From positions 21,545,001-21,609,000 of the forward strand of contig NC_090782.1 in NCBI RefSeq assembly GCF_040054535.1: a stretch of 64,000 nt of DNA. Direction: 5' to 3'. This document shows positions 1-18,074 of the stretch, in pieces. Source of the DNA: Antennarius striatus. Taxonomy: Eukaryota > Chordata > Actinopteri > Lophiiformes > Antennariidae. The position numbers and the translations under genes were made by a program. Every line of letters begins with the position of its first letter. The stretch's first letter is position 1. The notes under the pieces were generated by a model. The model ran no database searches and was not told the origin of the DNA. It saw only the letters and a list, made by a program, of their open reading frames with translations.

Positions 1-1118
1 TAAAAAAGGTACACGGAGGATTGCTTTGGAGGGACAGCACACCTCCCTGTAAAACCACAGGAGGAGTATTTAAGGGAAGACAGAGATGAGTCACCCCCCC
101 CCCCCCCAAAAAAAACCTTCCCTAGTATCATTCATCTCAGCACATATAGGAAGGGAGGACTGTTTAACACTTACTTCACACGCAGGACCCTAAAATCATC
201 AAACGCGCCACTGCGCGCAATAAGCAATTCAGATTTCATCAAAACAGAATTAATTGCGCTTAAATTGCTTCACCAGAAAGCAAGTAGTGAATACAATGAA
301 CTGATCCTGTCTTCTTTAGAGGTGAATACCACACATGCTCAGTTGAAATATAGTTCCAAAAGTTGTCGAATGCGCAAAAACGCTTCACGACAGCGAACAG
401 AAAATTGTTCAGTGATTTACTGACATGTCTGCTTTGGAAAAGGCAATAGAGATAAATTGCAGTATTGTTTCCTAGTGGCCACAATCTGGCTCCCCCCCCC
501 CCAAAAAAAAACTGTCCCCTCATCGCGCTGCCTCTCACTCGTCATCAGTCATTTCTAATTGTTAACAGCTGTCAAGTCTTTAAATTGACTTTACCATCTC
601 TGACCTAAATTACTGATGTGGTTGGGGGGGGGGGGGTACAATAGCCATCCAGTTGACTCGTTCAGAGCCACCCATTGTCTGCCCAATGGAGTTAAGTCTT
701 TCCCGGTGCAGGGGGCTTCAAAATGACAATAGAAGGAAAATGTAAATTATCGATCATTTACATTTGGGGTGGGGGGGAACCGATGGTTATCAGCCCCACT
801 TATGCAGATGGGGGGGGGGGATCAGTTAGTGGATTTGAGAGGCGAATTAAGTTAGGAAAGACACAATAAAACGCTCCTGAGCTGTGATAACCCAAGAACG
901 CGCACTACGATGGATGGACACCAGAAGTCCGTGGAGTGCGAGATGAAGTCGTGGTCGAACCGACTCCTTCATTTGGACACATGCTGGAATTCCAACAAAG
1001 ATTTTTTTTTTTTTTTTTGTTGGTCAAGGCTGACAGATAACATCATCCCTCAGGAAAAGATTACCGAGGGGGAAAAAGTAAAATACATGTATGATTTTTT
1101 TTTTAAAAAAAGACTCAC
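1..1118. other. Left-edge noncoding DNA (probable ror1 intron 1)
   Basis: On the minus strand this lies just downstream of the probable ror1 first-exon splice donor, so it is likely the start of ror1 intron 1. I see no second ror1 exon (an Ig domain would be expected next). The stretch is marked by homopolymer runs: C-runs followed directly by A-runs near 97-116 and 493-510, and G-runs near 625-637, 766-776 and 812-821. Open frames here are short and unlike any protein I know. Confidence 0.6.
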
Positions 1119-1224
1119 CAGACGCGCTCAGGTCCAGAACACCGTGGAGGAGCAGGGCGATCCAGAGAGCGCAGGCTGGACATCTCCGGAGACGCTGACT
1201 CGCCGCTGCCCGACTTGGATACAT
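1119..1224 (-). CDS. ror1: Probable ror1 coding exon 1 (signal peptide), partial gene
   Basis: The ATG is at 1224. The exon encodes a 35-residue N-terminus: a short Arg-rich stretch, a hydrophobic core (ALWIALLLHGVLDL) and small residues. This is a typical secretory signal peptide. The exon ends in phase 1 at 1119, followed on the minus strand by a consensus donor GTGAGT (1118-1113). ROR1 is a single-pass Wnt5a-binding pseudokinase-type receptor whose first coding exon holds only the signal peptide. The gene name rests mainly on position: in human, ROR1 follows PGM1 in the same orientation, and here this exon follows pgm1 on the same strand. The Ig, Frizzled, Kringle and kinase exons would lie beyond the left edge. 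It could be the signal exon of another secreted gene. Signal-peptide exons diverge too fast for sequence alone to settle the name. Confidence 0.6.
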
Positions 1225-1750
1225 TCCTCCGGCTCTGTGTTACACCTTCGCCCGCTTTTCACATCCACTACCACTCAGATTTTAATTGCGACCAACTCCA
1301 GAAATCGATGAAGCCGGGGGGGGGAGCGGGGGGTGGGGGGGGAGGAGAGAAACGCAGAACTTTGGATAACGGGTGCGTTCCCTCTTCTCGTTCAAAACGC
1401 ACCCAAAAAAAAAAAAAAAAGAAAAGAAAAACTTCTCCTGGTAAAAGCGTCTGGAAGAAAGTTGTCTCCGCTTCTCCTGGCTTGTGTGTCTTCCCTCCTC
1501 GCTGGAGACCAACTCTCTTCACCCTCACCGCCTCTCTTTCCCAAACTGAGCGCAATCCTTCCTACAAACTTCAGAGAGATCTGCGCCCACAGGAGCCACA
1601 TGGCTCCGATTAGCCGCGCATCGCCACCCTGTGTTCACGACGGGAACTAGAGACTAGAGCCGCAGACGGATTTCAAGTGGAGAGACGTTATTATCCCAAT
1701 TGAGCGTGTTCCTTTTGGGACGTAGAACCCCCCCCCCCCAGAAATGGTGC
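1225..1750 (-). promoter_or_regulatory. Putative ror1 5' UTR/promoter with G-quadruplex-prone tract
   Basis: Upstream (minus strand) of the signal-peptide exon, GC content and CpG density rise. The plus strand at 1316-1346 has three long G-runs of 6-9 bases separated by 1-3 bases, a strong G-quadruplex candidate about 90-120 bp from the ATG. A 16-base A-run follows near 1405-1420, with C-runs at 1730-1739. There is no clear TATA box. The promoter role is inferred from position. Confidence 0.35.
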
Positions 1751-2056
1751 ACGCAGTCTCAAGAATAACGCAATTCCATCTGCGTCTGCTCCATTTGCTC
1801 GAGGACACAATAGAAATCCCCAGAACAGCGCATAAACGTGCGTTATGATGATAATAATTGCTTAAACTATTATAATAAATAATAAACTCCAAAACGCCTT
1901 CTTCTTCTTCTTTTTTTTTTTTCAAAATAAAAGTCCACTTTGGAATGCGCAACAGTGCACAGACACTATTTACGACTGAAGGGACGACGAATTCCGAGGG
2001 TGACCGAACATTTTAGGGAAATTGCATGAGTACATTCATTCTGAACGAGCACTGCA

Positions 2057-2083
2057 AATAATAATAATAATAATAATAATTTA

Positions 2084-2143
<60 letters not shown>
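2057..2143. repeat. (AAT)n/(ATT)n microsatellite
   Basis: About seven AAT units run directly into about twenty ATT units. The two halves are complementary, so the locus can fold into an A/T hairpin. It lies between the ror1 exon and the (TG)n tract. Confidence 0.95.
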
Positions 2144-2144
<1 letters not shown>

Positions 2145-2527
2145 GCAGTTGGAGTTTTAAAACAAGATTTCTGAAATACAGAACCCCCCCCCCCCCCCAT
2201 ACAACATTAGTTACAACCCAAAAACGTCATTAAGTAACCCACAGAAAGCTCCTCAGTCCCCCTCAGGCTGAGCTGCACTAACAGCCACTTTGTCCGGCCT
2301 GTCTCAGGTAAACATGATTTACAAGGTCCAGTTTTACAAGGAGGAAAATATTCCCTCCTGAAAAAAAGAAGGGGGGGGGGGAGCTCCCTTAAGTCCACCG
2401 GGAATGGTTTGAGGGAGTGTGAATAGTGAATTCAGTCTGGTCTGGATCCATCGTTACGCGGACCGGGGGTTACATTTACAGGTGAATGAAATTATTTTGT
2501 GTGTAAAGAAGAAAGAAGACTGAAAAA

Positions 2528-2531
<4 letters not shown>

Positions 2532-2611
<80 letters not shown>
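2532..2611. repeat. (TG)n microsatellite
   Basis: About 40 uninterrupted TG units. It yields spurious Val-Cys open frames on both strands. Confidence 0.97.
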
Positions 2612-3167
2612 GTGAACAATCACACCTGCACACGTGTTACCACAGCTCCACACACACTCTGCATGCGCGCACTTTTACGCAATTATTAATACCAGAGCCA
2701 CGCAGCATTATTAACCCAGCTCACCTTTTTTTTTGTTTCCCTCCACAACTCCACACCTTGTTTCATTTTGTTCTCCTCCCCTATGGATTCTGACACATAC
2801 TTTGTCTCTGCATGTGTGTGTGTCTGCACACGCAGAGAAACTTTGAAAGAATAATGTTGGCATTTTGAGGGCAGGAAGAGAATGGTTGCAATTTAGCATC
2901 TCCGGTTCTCCCACATTGTGACCTAACCCTGCTCATTAGAGGGAAATATCATCCTCTCTGAAATATGTTTTGGTTTAACTGTTACTGACGACCAGAATAG
3001 TATGTAATAATAACATTTTAGGCTGGATTGGTTTCGATTGCAGAGGTGAGGTCAAGTGTTCAGGTTTCGGCTGTGACATTCATGCACTCTTGCAGGGCCT
3101 GAGTGTCCCTGATGCGGTCCACAGCTGCATCCTTAGCAACATCCAAGCATCCTGTGGATCACTAGAT
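2612..3167. other. Intergenic, no gene seen
   Basis: Unique-looking sequence between the (TG)n tract and the first copy of a local repeat. No convincing exon, RNA gene or repeat is visible. Confidence 0.5.
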
Positions 3168-3463
3168 AAGACAAGGGTGTGTCTGAGTCTTAGATTTGCC
3201 AAGTTAAGGTCGGTAGACTGCTGTGTAATTTCCAGAACCCCTGCATGACTGTATACTGTATGTCAACACATCCCTGCAACTCCACCAACATTTTAGTGTT
3301 CTACGTATATTAAGAATACAGTTATTATGAGGGTTGAGGGATGCAGAGCAGCAGGTTGTTACGGCTGCCAGAGCTCTGATCAAAACCAGCGCTGCAGTCA
3401 TTTCAAGCTGCTCGACATGTAAATAGAGACTGGAGTTCATTTGGTAATGATGATGGAGCGTTC
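3168..3463. repeat. Local dispersed repeat, copy A
   Basis: This matches 5324-5713 in the same orientation with moderate divergence. Shared blocks include GTGTCTGAGT, CCTGCATGACTGTAT, GAGGGTTGAGGGATGC and CTGATCAAAACCAG. Read on the minus strand, both copies keep an open segment with MTAALVLIR and LNPHN. That hints at a degenerate mobile-element remnant or an old local duplication. I do not recognise the family. Confidence 0.7.
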
Positions 3464-5323
3464 AGTCTCACATAAATAATTTAGGTGCAATTTCTTTCAA
3501 GCCGGAGGTGTGATTTCTTTCATTTTTATCATCACAGCTTATCGTTTTCGGGGAAGCCGTGCACACGTGCAACTTCAAGGACTCTTTTTATTTAAAAAAC
3601 GGTCTGAATACGTATTTCTGGTGAGCAGAAGAGGAAAAAAAAAAAAGCCTGTAGGAAAAGTGTGTGAGATTGTATGTGCAGACATGTGCAGGACTTCCCA
3701 TAACATTTCAATCAACACAACAAAGGCCTTTTATGCTCCGGTGGTGTCGCACAGAGAGCGGATTCAAACCAAATAACTCCTAATGAACGTCAAATCAAAT
3801 GAAATTGGGCATGACTGATTACAGTTTAAAGAAACGTGTGAGGTGATGCACATCACATGTCAGCTGTGTTTCTTACTGTTTAAGCAGCCAAATCAATTGA
3901 ACCTAAACTGTATGTAGGTGGGTTTTTTTATCTTAATAAGAAGTGGAGGGGTTTCTGGTGTGGGGGGGGGAGACCTCTCCACCGGGCACATCAAGTCCTG
4001 AGATTACTTTTGACACTGGCCTTTTTTTTTTTTCTCCTTGACGTCAATCAATTTCATTTTGCCTAAAGTAGGATATGATTATTAAAATTGCAACCATGCA
4101 CGGTGAGAGTCATCTAACTTTCATGCTGAGGTGGATTAGGGTTGTGAAGGTCCCTTTGAAGACCTGATCCCTGAGGCTTTTTTCCAGCGGCCACGGCGCG
4201 CAGACAGGGAGGCCCTTTGTGGAAGACCTGGCAACCGCGTCTGAGTCAATAAACGAGAACGAAACGAACCAGGGCGATGACGGCCTTTCAGGAGTATCCG
4301 TCATATCTTCTCAGTGTTCTTTTATGTTCTTTCAAAAAAACCTTTCTATTGTCTTCACACCTTCAGGTGACTAATAAATGTTGCTTCATTCTGATTTTCC
4401 TCACATTCATCTTTAAAAAAATAAAATAAATCACCATAAATGGTGAATACATACCGACGCTGAGGCTGTGATCCATTCTCCTGTTCCTCTCCTTAAAGCC
4501 AGCATGTGAAGTTTGAGGCAGCAGATTAAAATCTGCTTGTGGCCAAATGCATGAAACACACAATGCATCACTCTTCACCTGATTGTTCACAATATTTTTT
4601 TTTGTCTTTTGTTTTGTTTTTAATGCAGAACATGTGAAACAGAGTCGAGGAACACAGCCAGAACACAACTACAGCCTCAATATATAGATCTTCTTCTCAT
4701 CACGGTTCCCTGGGAAAGGCTTAAATATTTTCCCAGTCTAACCAGGAACACCTTCCCGTTTACAGTTTGGTATTTCTCTTCTTCTTCTTTTTTTTAGAGC
4801 TAGACAAATGAAAGGATGAGAGGATAGAGAGCTGCCTGTTAACTTGACAAATCCAGCCTCTGGGTTCAACTGTTCCAGGTTCCAGTTCATATCATCCTGA
4901 TGCTGAAAGGTTTTCATGACCCTATACACATCATTTAGTTCACTTTGGATCCCAACGTAGAAAAATGGAAAGTGTTGATCGAGTGATGATAACTCGTGAA
5001 ACCTCTTCTCATATGAACGCTAAGATGTTTTTGTCCATAATTTCAGAACCTCGTACCTCCTGCTAACTCTTGACTGGTTGAAATCACCCATTTTTTGTGA
5101 AGGAAGTTTGGAATACGCATGTGTAACATCTAAAATTGGGCAAATTGTGAATCTGAAATGAGTGCAGGTATGATCCAGAAACCAGGAATAGACATCTGGA
5201 AGGAGATACAGAAAAAAAACCCACAGCAATGAGCCAAAGTCAGGCCTTATTTTCCAAGGACATCATTTCATCTAGAGTGGACACGAGGTGTTTATCGTCT
5301 GAGCTTCCCTGCATGCTTTGAGG
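3464..5323. other. Intergenic, no gene seen
   Basis: The interval between the two local repeat copies. It holds scattered poly-T and poly-A runs and no splice-flanked open segment that resembles a protein. Confidence 0.5.
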
Positions 5324-5713
5324 CAAGATAAAGATGTGTCTGAGTGCCTGTTGTTGGGAATTTTTAAAAAAAAAATTCAATACACCAAAAGTTTGGTCGG
5401 GAGGCGTCTGCGTTGTTTCAAGATTTCCTGCATGACTGTATGCTGTATGTCAACACATCTTTTGCCACCATCATTTAAGTGTTTGAGGTATTTAAGAATA
5501 TGGTGATTATGAGGGTTGAGGGATGCAAAGCAGCAGGTTGTGACGGCTGCCAGAGTTCTGATCAAAACCAGAGCTGCGGTCATTTCGAGCAAAAAATTGC
5601 CTGTACATGATAAATGTATGTAGAGGCAAGTGAGCCTGGGCAGCATTCACACACCCCTCTGCAGAAAATCATACAAGAAATGGGCTGTTTATCAGGACGA
5701 TGGAAGCGTTCAC
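5324..5713. repeat. Local dispersed repeat, copy B
   Basis: Second copy of the repeat at 3168-3463, same orientation, with extra sequence in the first and last thirds. The central block (roughly 5428-5590) is the most similar part, from CCTGCATGACTGTAT to CTGCGGTCATTTCGAGC. Confidence 0.7.
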
Positions 5714-6992
5714 AAAGATTAGATTGCGTGTGAGGCTTTTATTTAAAGATATAAAATGGCATTTCCAAACATTATCTTTTAATTGGTTTATTTTCATCTT
5801 ATTTGAATTGATTTATGTGTATATTTATGTTTATTCATGTAAATATGTGCATGTTTGTGTTTTAGAATTTAAACGATTGCTTTAATGTCATTGCTTTGTT
5901 AAGAACGTTGGGTTTTTCAGATGTGAAGACGGGACTTCCGGCAAAGATTCATTCATAATAAGGATTTTTCAGTTACTATCAGGTAAAAGATACGGCATGG
6001 TTTCTTGTCTTGCTGGGGAAAAAAAAACAGTGTAAGCATTTCTTCAGCTTTGGATCCAGTCCAGAAAACTTTGCAGGAGTTCCAGATACATCCTTGCTGC
6101 CTGTAACAAAAGGGCCTCGGCTTTATGTTGCAGCACCAGCATTTTGAAGCATAAGTCATACCCCAGACAAACTTGACAGAATAAGTGCTTTTATGAAACA
6201 GGTTTGTTTTTTTTCCTGCCTCAGCTGGGATCTATTGAAGGCTGGATGCATGAGGACAAACACGTTTAGTGTCAATTGTTCATTTACAGCAGACATAATG
6301 TGTTCATTATGGCACAAGAGTTGCTGCAACACTAGAATCAATGTGGTGTTAAGCGTTGCCTTGATCGCACGTGGCTGGGAAGTGTTGCAGGGATACATGT
6401 GGTGTTCAGGTCAAATCTCCAGAGACCAGAAGCACCAGTCAACAGATTTGAGGATGCAACTCGTGAAAAGCCTTGCTCCGTGTGGTCTGCAGTGTTTTTA
6501 ATGTGGAGGAAAGTGTTATTTCTTTATTTTTATTGCGGGTCAAACCTGGCCCGCTCAGCATCTTCATGGTCCAACTGCTGCAAGGCCACACTAACAGTGT
6601 GAAGCAAGTGATTTTCATACATTTGGTTGGTCCCATGTAAAGAAAACCATTTAATATGCTCACTTAATCCTGAATGAAAGCAGGATTAATGTGAAAATCA
6701 AACGTTTAATATCCAAACTCAGATGTACTGTAGGCAGAGCTCCTTTTAGCACCAAACATTAACGCATGGCCATCATAACATTCTGGAAGGCGATGCTATA
6801 CGTCTCTTGAATTTTCATTGGCAGCGTTATTTAAAAAAACAACTGTAAAAAGACTTTAATTTGAGTTCTTGAGTAATTACATTGAATGGGAATTGAGATA
6901 TTAGTTTTGGAAGAAACGGGCCTGAAAGAAAATTAGTAGTCACGTAGAAGCCAAACTTCTCCTAATGTTAATACACTTATCACTTAACGCAG
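5714..6992. other. Intergenic, no gene seen
   Basis: AT-rich unique sequence. Open frames on both strands (for example 6193-6501) have no protein-like composition, and I found no matching splice sites. Confidence 0.45.
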
Positions 6993-7230
6993 GAAAAGAA
7001 GAGACCAGAGAGAACCAGAAGGGCCAGAGGAGCTAAACCCCGACCACGCAGAGCGGCTGAAGCTTCCATCCTCACTTGAGGACTTTGAGAATGAGGTCTT
7101 TGTCCGCTCCGCTGCCCTCCTCTCGCAGGAGAACGGCGAACAGGCCGTTCTTAAGAACACGAGGCTCCGTGCCAGCTCAAGGAGAAAGCCATTTCGACAT
7201 CTAATAGCGGCAAACCGGGGCCAACTTAAT
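6993..7230 (+). other. Unassigned exon-like open segment (79 codons)
   Basis: The plus strand shows an acceptor-like AACGCAG ending at 6992, then 238 bases open in one frame (one base plus 79 codons), then a good donor AAT|GTAAGA at 7231. The peptide begins KRRDQREPEG, includes LPSSLEDFENEVFVRSAALL and RASSRRKPFRHLIAANRG, and ends GQLN. It is charged and low in Cys, with GC-rich third positions. There is no in-frame ATG. No partner exon was found in the flanking kilobases and I do not recognise the protein. It could be an internal exon of an undescribed plus-strand gene, a pseudo-exon, or a conserved noncoding element that happens to be open. The sequence just after it (7231-7300) also looks enhancer-like. 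Confidence 0.35.
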
Positions 7231-8594
7231 GTAAGACTTATTGTGATTACCTGATGTAATGACAGCCAGTCCAAATACAAGCCTGCAAGCCATTACCAGC
7301 CACGCAAGAGGAACACATTATGTATTGCGCTATGTCAGCTTGACAGGGTCTGAACAATGCAGCAGGCAAAAAAAAAAAAAAGTTTCCACCAGGTTATTGT
7401 GACTCCTGAGGGGAAGGAGAGGAACTGTTTAAATGCCACAGGCGGTAGCTATGCAGGCTGGCAGCGGGCCTTAAAAGCCCTCTAACCCAACGTGAATGTA
7501 AACACAGGTCAGCCATTGGAAGCATTTATTATTTCTAATAGCTGACAATGACATTTGAAGGTTGTCGCAGGGATTGTGGAAGTCAAATTTAGGGCTGCAA
7601 AAGAAGAAATTGTCACAAATGGTTTTGCTCATCCATTAATTTTCTCATCTGAGGATGTTGCTTAAAGCTTTGAGGAATTTTGAAGTTTTTTGTTGTTTTT
7701 TTTACCCCAAAATCTAAAATGACACACAGATGACTCCATTATAAATAAGTATTAGCAGCCACAAGCTGCAGGAAAAGGTGAAATAGCAGTGAGTTTGTCA
7801 TGCATCAAACTTTTAACATATCTGGGAGAAAATACAACTTGAATGGTCAATTAGTTCCAGCTCAGGAACTTTTACAATTTACCGTGTGTGTGGTGTGTGT
7901 GTGTGTGTGTTTTCTTTTTGTTGTGCGGGGGTCGAGGTGATTGCGCCGCTCAGCATGAATAACACCCACACACATGACAGAAATTGGCGGAAAATGTGCC
8001 ATTTGTGATTGAAGCCAATTTCTTGTGCACCTGATTTTCCACCTTCGCTCCCATTACCTAAATTGCAGCCAATTTAACATCCAGATATGGCATCTGTGCA
8101 TGGAAATGTTTGACACCAGTCCAACACCTGTGGAGTTTCAAATCCTGTTTCAAAGCTGTTTGGAGCATCATTTATCCATAAAGATTCTAAAAAAAAAAAA
8201 AAAAAAAAGGAACCTGTTGGAGCCATCGTGTGTTCGATCTAACCCGTGGGATCCCTGGACCTCCTGAGATTTTAGAAGTCTGATCATTAATCAGGATTAC
8301 AGCCTCGATCTGATTACACAAGACTTGTGAGGAAGATGATTTATTGACCTCAGGAACATCCGTGGAAAGGCGTTCCTAAAACCCCTTAATTCTCTCGGAG
8401 ACTCTTCCTAGGATTTGCTGCACCGGCGGCAGGATGTGGATCTTTGAAATTATGTACAATAATTTCTCTCATCAATACCATCCATCAAGCTTTTGTTCCA
8501 GTTTCATGAGTAATTGTGTACCCATGATGGATATCTGGATGTGCAGGGAAAGTTTTTTTTTTGTAGAACAAGGAATTATAAAAGACAGACACAC
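7231..8594. other. Intergenic between exon-like block and pgm1 3' end
   Basis: Mostly unique DNA with a short (TG)n near 7884-7910 and an A-run near 8190-8208. The part at 7430-7570 is repeat-free with homeodomain-type TAAT/ATTA sites and could be regulatory. No gene was seen. Confidence 0.4.
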
Positions 8595-8616
8595 AATGTG
8601 ACTTTTGTAAAATTCT

Positions 8617-8622
8617 TTTATT
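8617..8622 (-). terminator. pgm1: pgm1 polyadenylation signal (AATAAA)
   Basis: A canonical AATAAA on the minus strand about 560 bp past the pgm1 stop codon. It would give a 3' UTR ending near 8595-8605. No closer canonical signal was noticed. Confidence 0.55.
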
Positions 8623-9182
8623 ACTGGTGGATATGTTAGTTTGTCAAAGCTCTAGCTGTGGTTTATGGGTCAGATGGAGAGGCTAGAAGTGGAAAGCACC
8701 AGGACAAAGAGGGAAATGTGGTGAGGTGAGGTCGCCCTAAAATAGCTGATCTATGGTCAGTTTGGCAGTTTGTTTCATTAGTCAGATGGCCCCATGAACA
8801 GATCTGGACAATAATACAGTTTAAAATGTTGTTCAGTACACTTTTTCATCTTTAAATTTCTGTAACCTAACCTCTAACATTTGTCACACTTATGACAAAC
8901 ATACAGGTTTCTAATACCATTTTGACCAATTTGTGTTAAGGTGTAGTGAAGTCTTCTTCTCTGATTGGTTGCTTGAAGTGGAAGGACACGGAGAAATGTC
9001 TTCAGAGACACCGACAGCAGAAGGTAACTTCAAGTTAAAGGTAAGAGATTCTCGTGTTTCATTCAGCTCTGTTTCTAGGAGGGTCAGGAACTGAAGCCAA
9101 GACAGCGTTCGAGGGTGGCTTCACCTCCCCGGGAGAGAGCGGAGGTATCCTGTTGCCGGGGGGAGTGTGTGCGAAAGAGGGA

Positions 9183-17739
<8,557 letters not shown>

Positions 17740-17759
17740 GGATTGTAAGTGCAAGAATC

Positions 17760-17765
17760 TTTATT
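17760..17765 (-). terminator. efcab7: efcab7 polyadenylation signal (AATAAA)
   Basis: Canonical AATAAA on the minus strand about 310 bp past the efcab7 stop. Other AT-rich variants lie nearby, so the exact 3' end is uncertain. Confidence 0.5.
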
Positions 17766-18074
17766 TAAATGTAAAAGTCAGAATTTGAAAATAATATTTA
17801 TCAATACAACATTTTTATTGGTGGCACATAAAGTAACATTGCGTTAGACACACATGTAAAAGTTTTTATGGATTTTTGCCACATTTCCATATAAATGGAC
17901 GAGGTTTGACAAAGTTTAAATGATGACGATGAGGATGTGTACAGTAAAATCACACGTGACTCTTTGGTCTAATCGGTAACTAAATGTTTCATATTGCCAG
18001 TATATATAGAGTAATATCTACAGTATATGTCATGCATCCCATCTGTAACCGCTGCATTATGAAGGCGTACAATT

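Noticed and set aside
260-538. 92-codon minus-strand open frame
   Set aside because: Runs through C/A homopolymers, low complexity start, no splice context or family resemblance.
910-1650. Several overlapping open frames over the ror1 exon region
   Set aside because: Created by poly-T, poly-A and poly-G runs in GC-rich DNA; only the signal-peptide exon has splice support.
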